From NCBI GenBank assembly GCA_014529385.2, contig CM043961.1, positions 15,914,478 to 15,978,477 of the forward strand: a stretch of DNA of 64,000 nt, written 5' to 3'. Source of the stretch: Adiantum capillus-veneris (taxonomy: Eukaryota > Streptophyta > Polypodiopsida > Polypodiales > Pteridaceae). The notes under the pieces were generated by a model that saw nothing but the letters and a program-made list of their open reading frames with translations, had not been told where the DNA came from and did no database searches. The number at the start of each line of letters is the position of its first letter. The stretch's first letter is position 1. The position numbers and the translations under genes are program-made. Below are positions 54,716-64,000 of the stretch, piece after piece.

Positions 54716-55372
54716 TGTCACAAACTGCTGACGTGTCAAGCCCTGAAGAATGGAGCCAACTTGCAGATCACAGCCGAAGGGCCTAAACCCTAAGAAGAAC
54801 AAGTAACAGAAGAAGAAGTCCTACCAACTTATGGGGACCCCGTCCGATGGGGCCCCAGTGACATAAAGGAATTAAAATAAAGCAAGACCCACCTACACAC
54901 ACACGCGCAGTTGATGACGTGGCAGTAGTACGGACGCAGACAGTGCTGACGTGGTAGGCGGTACGGATTTTCGCATTTTGCGCTGACATGTTGATGTGGC
55001 AAGATGTATGGATTTCCGTAAACCGCTGGCAGTTTTTGGGCATTGCTTTTGGACCAGATGCTTTTGAGTTTGAAGGCTTTTCATGTAAAACTGCTTTTGG
55101 GGCCTAGGGCCTTTAAATATGAGGCCATGGGCTCATTCTCTTGTATGCTTCCTGGAGAAGGTGCAGAGTATGGAGTACCGGCTTGTACTGTGTTGATGCG
55201 ATATAAAGAAATACCGAAAGGGGCGCCAAGGTTTGGGGCCAATACCCTGTGGGGTGGAATTCCGCCACTCCGTGTCGCGTGTTGTCTCTCTCTCAATTTA
55301 GTTGTTATTGAAGTGCTAAAAGTCTGTTCAGTTTGTTCTTTTCTATTGGCACGTGGTGCCCGATTTGTGACA
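54716..55372 (+). repeat. E5 5' LTR
   Basis: 657 bp with perfect 9-bp inverted ends (TGTCACAAA...TTTGTGACA). It contains TGACGTG-type motifs at 54729, 54915, 54947 and (as TGATGTGG) 54992, a TATA-like GATATAAAG near 55200 and the shared 36-bp block at 55205-55240. Confidence 0.85.
55205..55240 (+). promoter_or_regulatory. Conserved 36-bp LTR block (E5)
   Basis: Same block as in E3 and E4, here on the plus strand. It overlaps the end of a TATA-like sequence and is 132 bp from the LTR end. Confidence 0.7.
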
Positions 55373-55373
55373 G

Positions 55374-55385
55374 TGGTATCAGAGC
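55374..55385 (+). other. E5 primer-binding site
   Basis: TGGTATCAGAGC, one base after the LTR. Confidence 0.95.
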
Positions 55386-55581
55386 ATCAGGCGTGTGCTT
55401 TTCTGAAAGCATACCGGTCCTACAAAAGAGCAGACAGAGTTACTGGAATTTTATTTGAAGTATCTTCGGGTATCGACCCCGGACTTATTAGCCACTCCCG
55501 CCCTTACTTCATCGTGCATTGGGCGTGCTCCTGTCTTCATCGCTCTGTCTTACAGGGCATAAGCCATAAAGAACCCAAGAC

Positions 55582-56226
55582 ATGGATTCAACAAAATATT
55601 TGCAGTTTCTTCTCAATGAGCTTCACTACATTCTTTCGCGGCATCCTCAACAGAATCTTTCGATATTGCAAAGTTTTCAACAATTTTTTATTACATGTTA
55701 CTCCCTCTGATGCCACAGGTGGTACCCCCTCCTCCGGCACGAGAAAGTACAAGAGCTTCTAACCGGCAACCTCCCAGCCGTATGTTCTGATCGGGGGAGT
55801 CTTCAGGAATATGGTGCAACCATCTGACCGTGATCCAGTGTAATCGCCTTTGCCACCACCATTGCCCCCACCTCCACCACCACCACCGCCACCAGGCTAC
55901 AACGGTTGGAGCCCATATGGATACCCTTATTATCCATACGTGGGATATGCACCTATCTAACCCAAAGATTTCAAGGATGGCGGCACGACAGTCAAATTTT
56001 TCACTTTTTCCGGGGTGAAAGATTGGAAGAAAGCATTGCAGTTTTTACAGCAATTCGACAACATCTATACTTTGGGGAATTATACAGAAGAATCCAAGAT
56101 TTCTCGAGCAGCGGGATTTCTTGAAGATAATGCTATGCAATGATGGAGTTCAATCGCGACACAACCGCATGCTCCAAGGGCTTGGCAAGCTTTCAAGACA
56201 TTTTTTGCACGCAGTTACATGACTTC
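55582..56226 (+). pseudogene. E5 Gag, broken
   Basis: The ATG at 55582 (MDSTKYLQFLLNELHY) stops after 42 codons. Other frames continue with a proline run, YNGWSPYGYPYYPYVGY and the Gag domain (VKFFTFSGVKDWKKALQFLQ, ESKISRAAGFLEDNAM). In-frame stops include TAA after GYAPI and TGA where relatives have Trp (QWWS). The frame is then cut by E4 at 56227. Confidence 0.65.
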
Positions 56227-57670
56227 TATAACCGGCCTATACAACGTAGAGGGCGGTACTATTTCAATTACATGTTAACTTTACACAGAGCACTGAGAAG
56301 GGAAGAGAACACTGTTGCGTCCAGCGACTAGAATGTCACTGCGCACACGAGACCGACACCCTGTAGGCCCCAGAGACTGGCGCCCCTTTCGGTATTTCTT
56401 TAATTTAGAGAGCGGGAATTACAAAAAGAGAGTCCTTGGAAGATAACACCTGCATCTAGCTAGTACGCTCCAGATTCGGCAGAATTTCGGCAGCATAACG
56501 GTACCGAAAATTAATCCGAATCAGTTTCCAAGCTCAAGACTCTATCCCACCGGCGTTATCCCTCAGTCGGGAGCACAAAACAGTAAATTCCAGGTCGCTG
56601 TAATTTCTGGTTCAGTTCTGTTTTTGACCTGATTTGGGCACACGACGGTCCCTACACTGTTCCCTGCACCTTGGGCTTGGTGCCCCTTGATTCTGGAAGC
56701 ATCCTTGGCACAAAACAGTCTCAAAACAGAGTAAAAACAGCAAGCAAACAGTGTTGAATTTATTGCGCAATCGAGAGGTTATCACCCTCTCATGGACCTG
56801 CTCTGGTGCAGCAGCTAGCTACACCGGTTCCTGTGCAAAGAGGCTCTTGCCTCGGCATGAAAGCATATTTCCCCACAGTTGTACATAGGTCAAATGAGAA
56901 GCCCACTAGTGGGGCATAACATACTACTGTACGTAGGGGAGAAAGAGAGCAGTATGTAGCGTGCGGGGCATCACTCGCGTCACCATACTGTGCATAGAGG
57001 GCAAGGTAAGCATTCCATAGCTTCTGTACCTGCTACAATCCACCTGAGACTGAAAATGGCGCCCCCTCTGTTGATATGCAGCTCGTTTTTGCCTCCCAGA
57101 GTGGCAGAATTGCTCACAGGCTGACACGTCGCCCAGTTTTCGAGTTTGGGCTTTCCCTGCTAAAAATATCTCAACTGGTGCGTCAGTTGACTTGGCAGCA
57201 GAGCAATAAAATGTTCCCCTTGTCATTCCAGAGCTAATGACGCGAACACATTTTCCGATCAAAAATAGCAGTTCCCTAAATTTTAGGAGATGCTTCCATG
57301 GCGTCCCTATCGGTGTCCTGACCATCATTGAAGACTACCATTTGACCAACATCTACAATGTGGGTTAATTTACTGGCCCCTTTCAACTTATAAAGTTGCA
57401 GTGACTTGACGAGTGGCCCAAAATCCAGTTTGGCGCACACGAGCTTCCATAGTCATCAGAATTCAGTGCTAACTGGCCCGGGCAGTCCTTGTCTGACCGA
57501 CCTAGATTCCCCGATGTGAGAAACCCATTTGGTTGCAGCCGTTTCACACTGGCCATGCAATGTCCACTTGCACCTTTTCAAGGGTTCCGGGACAAACAAG
57601 TAAAAATAAAATAAATATATCTAATACTTATTTACGGAAGGCAACAGGAAAAATACACCTCCTGGTGACA
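56227..57670 (-). repeat. E4 3' LTR (left)
   Basis: In sense orientation it starts TGTCACCAGG and ends CGGTTATA, so the end is not the usual CA. The boundary is fixed by the start of identity with 63056. It contains the 36-bp block at 56366-56401. Confidence 0.85.
56366..56401 (-). promoter_or_regulatory. Conserved 36-bp LTR block (E4, left)
   Basis: One or two bases differ from the E3 copy. It is 139 bp from the LTR end. Confidence 0.7.
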
Positions 57671-57979
57671 CACCCCACCCTTGAAATACTGCAAGCGACC
57701 TCGCTTGCATGCCAATAATACATGCGGATATCTCCTGATATCACATATATTCTATGATGGGAATCCAAGATATACATGCTTCCGGAAATGTAGCGTTGGA
57801 CGATTAAACAATCCCACCAACCTGGCTACGACACATATATCAAGCATAGAAGACTTCTAGTGTACTCTTGAGCACAAACTTCTCTAGCTAAATTCTGTAT
57901 GGAAAGAGTAGATACAATTGCTTAACTACTCTCTTGAGCATCATGAACCATGCTCTTGCCTTGCTCCAAAAAGGCTGCA
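57671..57979 (-). other. E4 polypurine tract and 3' untranslated segment
   Basis: The sense strand reads AAGGGTGGGGTG next to the LTR (57671-57683). The rest is noncoding. Confidence 0.65.
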
Positions 57980-59476
57980 TCAAGTCACTGTGGGTTCCAT
58001 CTGAAAGGCTTCAAGATACAATTGCAATAGCTGAGGTGAATCAACCAATTCAGAGTCTTCCATCCATTTGGCATCTAACGATGGATAGTTTTTGAACTTC
58101 ACCAAATAGCGTCTTGCAACTTTTCCTCTAACCTTTCTTTCTTTATGTGCCAATATCTGTTCAGGAACAAGGATTTCATCCAATTCTTCCACTTTGGGTT
58201 GTTCCTCATCAAGCATATTCTCTGGCACATCACCAACAAAGGGCCTTAGAAGGCTGACATGAAAAGCATTATGTATTTTCCAGCCTTCTGGTAGCTTTAA
58301 CCTGTAAGCTACATCGTTGATCTTTTCTGAAATCTGAAAAGGACCATAATATCGCATACTGAGCTTAGGAAACAAGCGTTCCTTGCCTTTCCTTTTCCTT
58401 AACCTGGCCTTTTCAAAGCGCAAAAGTACCCAATCACCAAGTGAAAATACAAGTTCACGACGGTGACGATCAGCAGCTTTCTTTTGCTTAGCCTGAGTCT
58501 TCTCAAGAGCAATCTTTATCTTCCTGTATGTTTCATCCATATCTTGCACATATTTGTCTGCCTCAAATATCTTGTCCTTAGTCTGCAAAATGGGCGGGAC
58601 TTTCTTTCCTCCTTCCACTATCTCAAATGGTGCCTTACCTGTTGACGTATGCACAGTGTTATTGTAAGCATATTCAACCAATGGGAGATGGTGTTCCCAA
58701 GTTGCCTTGTGCTCTGAGACATAACATTTGAGCAGGTCCAGGACAGTAGAATTTGCCTCTTTTGACTGTCCATTAGTTTGCGGATGAAACGAAGAAGAGA
58801 ACTTGAGCGTAGTGCCCATGTTCTCAAACAATGCCTTCCAGAAAAGACTCGTCATACGTGGATCCCTGTCACTGACAATTGACTGAGGCATCCCATGATA
58901 CTTAAAGATATTGCTCATGAATATCTTGACCATGTGTTCTGGCTTTATCTTCTTCCTAACAGGAATGAAATGGGCCTGCTTACTGAACCTACAAATGATA
59001 GTCCAAATCCCATCATTTCCTGTTTGCGTCCTTGGAAGATCAAAGATAAAGTCCATTGCTATACTTTCCCATGGCCTATCAGGGATCGACAATGGCTGCA
59101 ACAATCCCGGTTGCTTTTGTCTGTCAAATTTGACTTTTTGGCATACTAAGCATGATCTTACAAATGTGTCAACATCTTGACGCAAAGCTAGCCAATAGAA
59201 GAATGCCTCAATCCCTTTCACTGTCGCATCAATTCCACGATGCCCAGCATAAGGTGGAGCATGACTTTCCATCAAAATCTTTGGCCGTAACTGTTTAGTA
59301 ATGCATAACTTTCCATGCATCATGAGAAAGTCATTCTTAAGCATATAGTGCTCATGATGTTGCCCATCAACAAGCTGGTCATAGATCCTTGCAAAATCTG
59401 AATCTTCAGCATATTGTGTCTTCATTTTGTCTAGTTCACAATGGTACGGAATTGACACTGCTGAAATTTGGGGCTT
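57980..59476 (-). pseudogene. E4 Pol, integrase and chromodomain-like tail
   Basis: About 495 codons follow the TGA at 59477-59479 in the same frame. Zinc-binding region (HRGIDATVKG ... CLVCQKVKF). Core: first Asp at 59051-59053 (AMDFIF), second at 58868-58870 (VSDRDP). At DX35E spacing the codon 58760-58762 is AAA (Lys) instead of Glu, in QTNGQSKEANST; E3 and G6 have Glu there. The tail has YYGPFQISEKINDVAYRL and RRYLVKFKNYPSLDAKWM, chromodomain-like. Strand transfer should be lost. Confidence 0.85.
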
Positions 59477-61981
59477 TCATGACAACACATCAGCCACCAC
59501 GTTCTTTTTCCCTTGTACATGCACAAACTGAAAATGGAACATTGACAAGATGTTTGCCCATCGCATGTGCTTCTCAGACAACTTCGTCTGTGTGAGAAAA
59601 TATCGCAAGGTTTGATGATCCGTTTGGACAACAAAATCAGCCCCTAGCAAATAGTGTTTCCAACTAGTGAGAGCATGAATTACTGCCAGCAATTCTTTCT
59701 CATAGACTTGCAAGTTCCTTTCAGTCTTCAAAAGAATTCTGCTCTCATATGCGACTACTCGGCCATTCTGCATTAGAACTGCACCAAGACTATGGCCACA
59801 CGCATCACATTGAACCACAAAAGGTTTAGAAAGATCTAGCAAAATAATTACCGGATCTGAAGTCAGCTTCTCTTTCAAGTGTTTGAACGCTAAAATTTCC
59901 TTGGCTGTCCACTTGAAAGTAACTCCTTTTCCTTGCAGTGCATGGAGTGGAGAAGCAATCTCAGCAAAATTTCGGATGAACCTCCTGTAATAGGAACATA
60001 AGCCTAGAAAGCTTCGAATGTCATGTACGGACTTCAAGTCTGGCCATGACCTAATTGCTTCCACTTTAGCGGGATCCATGCGTACCCCATCCTTTGAAAC
60101 AATGTGCCCAAGGAAGTGAATCTCTTGCAAAAAGAACTCACTTTTCTTCGCATTAATGAGTAGCCTATTCTTGCGTAGCTCATTGAAAACTGCGGTCAAG
60201 TGATCCCTATGCTCCTCTTCAGACTTTGAGTAGACAATCATGTCAACAAAGAAGGTACCCACGAAGTTTCTATGTGGTCTAAAAATTCTGTCCATCATTC
60301 TATTAAATGTGGCAGGAGCATTTGTGAGACCAAATGGCATGACAAGAAACTCATAGAGACCAAATGTTGTCCTGAACGCAGTCTTATGGACATCTTCTGG
60401 TCTAATGCGTATCTGATGATACCCGCTCTTTAGGTCTATTCTTGTAAACAATGACGCTCCCTCAAGCCGATCAAGAATGTCATCTATCCTCGGTATGGGG
60501 AACCTGTTCTTGATGGTATTCTTATTCAAGGCGCGATAGTCAATGCACATGCGCCATGAACCATCCTTCTTCTTCACTAAGAGTACAGGCGAACAAAAAG
60601 GGGATGAACTGGGCTGAATCAGCCCCTTGTCTAAAAGCTCGTTGACCTGACTCATAATCTCTCTCTGCTGGGCTGCACTAACCCTGTATGGTGGTCTATT
60701 TGGTGGACTAGAACCTGGCACAAGATCTATGGTATGATCCTCAGGTCTCTCAGGAGGTAACTCCCCTGGTAAAGAGTCCGAAAAATAATCACTGAAACCA
60801 CTCAAAAAAGTTGACCTGTCTTTATCTAAGGTAGACAAATTAGATACAACTTGAGGTACTTCTTTTGCAAAGATCAAGTACGCAGAAAGATGATTCTTTA
60901 TTACAGATGAAATAGCAGAAGCAGAAACAACTGGAATAGACTCGCCTTTAAGCTTTACATCAAGGACATGAGTCTTTCCTCTATGTACAAGGGTAATCTT
61001 TTTGTTGTAAGTATCCACCATAGCATGCAACCTGTAACACCATGGGATACCCAATAACACATCACAGCCCTCAAGCGGCATAATATGAAATTCTTCCGCA
61101 TCCACATAGCTCTGAATGTGTAGACGAAGCTTTCCCAGAATGGGAGTAATAGGCTCTGAATGTCCTGGGCATGCCAAACCCGCTTCCCGTGTCATACCCA
61201 TCTCCTCTGCACGAATGCCCAACTTTGATGCTAATTTTGGTGATATGAAATTTGCACGGGCTCCTGGATCAAAGAAAACCAGCACTGTTTGGTCTCTAAC
61301 TTTGCCCCAAGCTCTGCACAGCTTCGCGGCATCTGTGTTTGGCTGATCTCCAACCAAATTTGGAACAAGTCCTGCACTCGGCTTTGGCTTCTTCCCTTTA
61401 TGGTCTGACTTGTCATCCTTATCCTGTGACTTCTTCTGTGGGCACTCATTTGCAAAGTGTCCTTCCTGTTCACAAATGTAGCATTTCTTGGCCTCCCTAA
61501 GAGCTTTCCTTTCTTGAAAAGTTTTGCCAGAAAAATGCCTTTTTTGTCCTTGTCCTCGTTCCGAAGAAGATTTAGACTGCTTCTTGGACGTATCAGCTTC
61601 TTCAGTGGAGGGCTTCTTTGCAGGAGACTCAGAAGGCTTTGCTGCAACATTGCCCTTGGCTGAAAATTGTTTGCCCTGGGCCTCTTTCTTGTGGCTATTA
61701 AATCCATCGGAATCTCCCTTCGACAGATTGTTGGCCACTCTTGCATTCTCTATCAATTGAAACATATTCATGACAGTAGTCTTTGTGTAGTAGTCCCCGA
61801 TTTTCTTGGGCAATCCGCAACAGTACTTCTCAATTTGTTCTGACAAAGGCACAAACCTGTAAGAGGTGACTGGCAACAGTGCGGCCCAAAACCGTTTATT
61901 GTACTCTTCCATATCCGCACACTGTTTAGCATTCAACTCGTGCCATTCCGTCATTACATCCACTTCAAAAGTGTTTGTCAA
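59477..61981 (-). pseudogene. E4 Gag end, protease, RT and RNase H
   Basis: 834 codons continue the gag frame after the TGA at 61982-61984, with no ATG of their own. CCHC knuckle (CYICEQEGHFANEC) near 61443-61486; protease VLVFFDPGARANFIS near 61260; RT SPVLLVKKKDGSWRMCIDYR, FTRIDLKSGYHQIRI and the catalytic loop FFVDM at 60239-60253. The first Asp of FFDD is Val (GTT, 60245-60247). RNase H has QCDACGHSLGAVL and TDHQTLRYF. The frame ends at TGA where relatives read ADALSRK, so it may be CGA to TGA. Confidence 0.85.
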
Positions 61982-62970
61982 TCATGCAGGCGCAAAAAGT
62001 TGTTTGAATTGGACCCACGTTGTTGGGGCTTGACCTTGGTACAACAATGCGGTCCACCATTGAAGCGCATTCCCTTTCAAGAAAGTGGCAGCCTTGCGTA
62101 TCTTTGAAGATTCCGTGAAGTTGCCTCCAGCATAAGCTGCATCGAACTGCTGTATGAAGGTCAAAGCCTTTAATTGGTCCTCAGTTCCTCTGAAAGTTTC
62201 AAACTTCACTCCTTGCCCACCTTCCTTGTAATCCTTAGGTTGACTCAAAGGAGCCACATTATCATAAACAGGTGCCTGTAACAGTGGTGCTCCATGAATG
62301 TTCATTCCAGCACTCGCATCAACTGTTTTCCCTGTCATATCTGCATTTTGTACGTATGGCTGCGAAAAACCAGCCATACCAAATTGTGTTCCAGGCACTC
62401 GAAACTGGCCATAGGCACCCTGAAAACCTGGTTGGACACCCATGTTCGCGTACATAGGGTTACCCATGCCTGTTTGCATTGTCCCGAACACATTCCCTGG
62501 CATATAACCTGTGGAGGTCTAGCCATAGCTTGAAACACTGAACCACCTCCAAAATAACCAGGATAAGTATTAGGTAATGGAAGGGTTTGACGCATAGCCT
62601 GTGCATTGCTCCCTTGACCATTCATAAACGGTTCCTGTCCAGCTAAAGCAAGTTTCTTTGGATCATTGGACACCGCTAGTTGCTCAACCACATGGCCTTT
62701 CCCTCGAGCATCATGAGTCCTCTGCGCATTGGAAATCTCCTTTTTCTGCAACGGCTCAGTCATGCCCTGTGTAGGAGGCTGAAAACCCTGTGTCGGAGCC
62801 TGTAAGAATTCCTGCATCCTTGGGTTGTTAGCCAACTGCTGAAACATGTCCATGCAACAACGCAGTTGAGTTCTAAACAATCTGTCCTCTTCTTGAAGAG
62901 TTGAAGGAATTTTCTCTGTGCCATGTGAGGAAGATCCCTCTTCAGATACTTGGTCTCTCTTCTCTGCCAT
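61982..62970 (-). pseudogene. E4 Gag, frameshifted
   Basis: The likely start is the ATG at 62970 (MAEKRDQVSEEG). The frame runs to about 62505 (Gln/Pro-rich; CCMDMFQQLANNPRMQEFL) and then shifts by one to MPGNVFGTMQTGMGNP. The Gag domain follows (VKFETFRGTEDQLKALTFIQ, ALQWWTALL, TTWVQFKQLFAPA). It ends at TGA (61982-61984) where Trp is expected, after which the same frame continues into the next segment. Confidence 0.75.
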
Positions 62971-63034
62971 ATCGACAAGCTCTGTGTTGCTTTCACCCAC
63001 AACAATCCACGTTGCACTTTTTGAAGAAAAAGTG

Positions 63035-63055
63035 ACTATCCCGTCGATGGAACCA
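63035..63055 (-). other. E4 candidate primer-binding site, unusual
   Basis: Directly against the inner LTR edge the minus strand reads TGGTTCCATCGACGGGATAG. It begins with TGG as primer sites do, but it is not the Met-tRNA sequence used by G6, E3, E5 and C1. I could not match it to a tRNA from memory. Confidence 0.4.
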
Positions 63056-64000
63056 TATAACCGGCCTATACAACGTAGAGGGCGGTACTATTTCAATTAC
63101 CTGTTAACTTTACGCAGAGCAGTGAGAAGGGAAGAGAACACAGTTGCGTCCAGCGACTAGAATGTCACTGCGCACACGAGACCGACACCCTGTAGGCCCC
63201 AAAGACTGGCGCCCCTTTCGGTATTTCTTTAATTTAGAGAGCGGGAATTACAAAAAGAGAGTCCTTGGAAGATAACACCTGCATCCAGCTAGTACGCTCC
63301 AGATTCGGCAGAATTTCGGCAGCATAACGGTACCAAAAATTAATCCGAATCAGTTTCCAAGCTCAAGACTCTATCCCACCGGTGTTATCCCTCAGTCGGG
63401 AGCACAAAACAGTAAATTCCAGGTCGCTGTAATTTCTGGTTCAGTCCTGTTTTTGACCTGATTTGGGCACACGACGGTCCCTACACTGTTCCTTGCACCC
63501 TGGGCTTGGTGCCCCTTGATTCTGGAAGCATCCCGGGCACAAAACAGTCTCAAAACAGAGTAAAAACAGCAAGCAAACAGTGCTGAATTTACTGCGCAAT
63601 CGAGAGGTTATCACCCTCTCGTGGACCTGCTTTGGTGCAGCAGCTAGCTACACCGTTTCCTGTGCAAAGAGGCTCTTGCCTCGGCATGAAAGCATATTTT
63701 CCCACAGCTGTACATAGGTCAAATGAGAAGCCCACTAGTGGGGCATAACATACTGTACGTAGGGGAGAAAGAGAGCAGTATGTAGCGTGCGGGGCATCAC
63801 TCGCGTCACCATACTGTGCATAGAGGGCAAGGTAAGCATTCCATAGCTTCTGTACCTGCTACAATACACCTGAGACTGAAAATGGCGCCCCCTCTGTTGA
63901 TATGCAGCTCGTTTTTTCCTCCCAGAGTGGCAGAATCGCTCACAGGCTGACACGTCGCCCAGTTTCCGAGTTTGGGCTTTCCCTGCTAAAAATATCTCAA
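63056..64000 (-). repeat. E4 5' LTR (right), partial
   Basis: 945 bp match 56227-57174. The window ends inside it. The shared block is at 63195-63230. Confidence 0.9.
63195..63230 (-). promoter_or_regulatory. Conserved 36-bp LTR block (E4, right)
   Basis: Second E4 copy of the block, differing from the left copy at one base. Confidence 0.7.

Larger units (their letters stand above)
54716..56226 (+). mobile_element. E5: 5' part of a plus-strand Ty3/gypsy element
   Basis: A 657-bp LTR, a Met-tRNA primer site and a broken gag are present. The element is interrupted at 56226 by E4; the remainder would lie beyond the right edge of the window. Confidence 0.75.
56227..64000 (-). mobile_element. 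E4: Ty3/gypsy (chromovirus-type) element, right LTR cut by window end
   Basis: The minus-strand element has a left LTR of 1444 bp (56227-57670), a polypurine tract, pol, gag and the first 945 bp of the right LTR (63056-64000). The two LTRs differ at about 25 sites plus one 3-bp gap over 944 bp, by my count. Coding frames are long but carry stops and two active-site substitutions. It sits in the E5 gag in the opposite orientation. Confidence 0.9.

Noticed and set aside
55043-55762. 239-codon frame across the E5 LTR, primer site and Gag start
   Set aside because: It reads through the LTR and primer site. The real Gag start is the ATG at 55582, which is in a different frame.
5241-64000. CRISPR arrays, bacterial operons or a defence system
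   Set aside because: Direct repeats are all LTRs, tandem duplications or microsatellites. Coding content is plant retrotransposons plus one intron-containing gene.

Overview
This window reads as nuclear DNA from a land plant with a large, retrotransposon-rich genome. Nearly all recognisable coding sequence belongs to LTR retrotransposons (Ty3/gypsy and Ty1/copia) plus one LINE. Most of the LTR elements use an initiator-Met tRNA primer site, (CT)n tracts recur, and there is one host-like gene with a consensus 200-bp intron. I lean towards a fern or another large-genome vascular plant, but the sequence alone does not prove it. There are no rRNA or tRNA genes, no CRISPR and no prokaryotic gene organisation.

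Layout. 1-5697: a decayed minus-strand Ty3/gypsy element (E1), with its LTR at 5228-5697. 5698-9388: scrambled gypsy fragments on both strands and a possible solo LTR. 9389-11317: nothing recognised. 11418-21600: minus-strand gypsy remains (E2), interrupted by a young, almost complete copia element (C1, 14594-20121, TSD CTCTT). 22807-37039: a related diverged LTR, then an old plus-strand copia (C2) whose RNase H region is split by a very young chromovirus-type gypsy element (G6, 27869-36772, TSD AGCAA).

38040-39497: two exons of a host WD40-repeat gene, the only clear non-transposon gene. It is followed by a LINE remnant (39850-42839) that lacks its reverse transcriptase domain, a miniature LTR element (43881-44801) and a 286-bp tandem duplication (46655-47210). 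47468-53392: a minus-strand gypsy element (E3). 54716-56226: the start of a plus-strand gypsy element (E5). 56227-64000: a minus-strand gypsy element (E4) inserted in E5; its right LTR runs off the window.

The elements form a nesting record: C1 inside E2, G6 inside C2, E4 inside E5. The LTR differences I could count give relative ages: G6 about 3 in 1590, E4 about 25 in 944, C1 7 in 192. The others are clearly older. Most elements are damaged in their enzymes. C1 is the exception: all catalytic motifs look intact and one TAG separates gag from pol. The points most worth checking are that TAG, a 36-bp block conserved in the LTRs of E3, E4 and E5, the double active-site loss in E4, the CCAAT array in the G6 LTR, paired leader repeats shared by C1 and C2, and the copia-derived miniature element.
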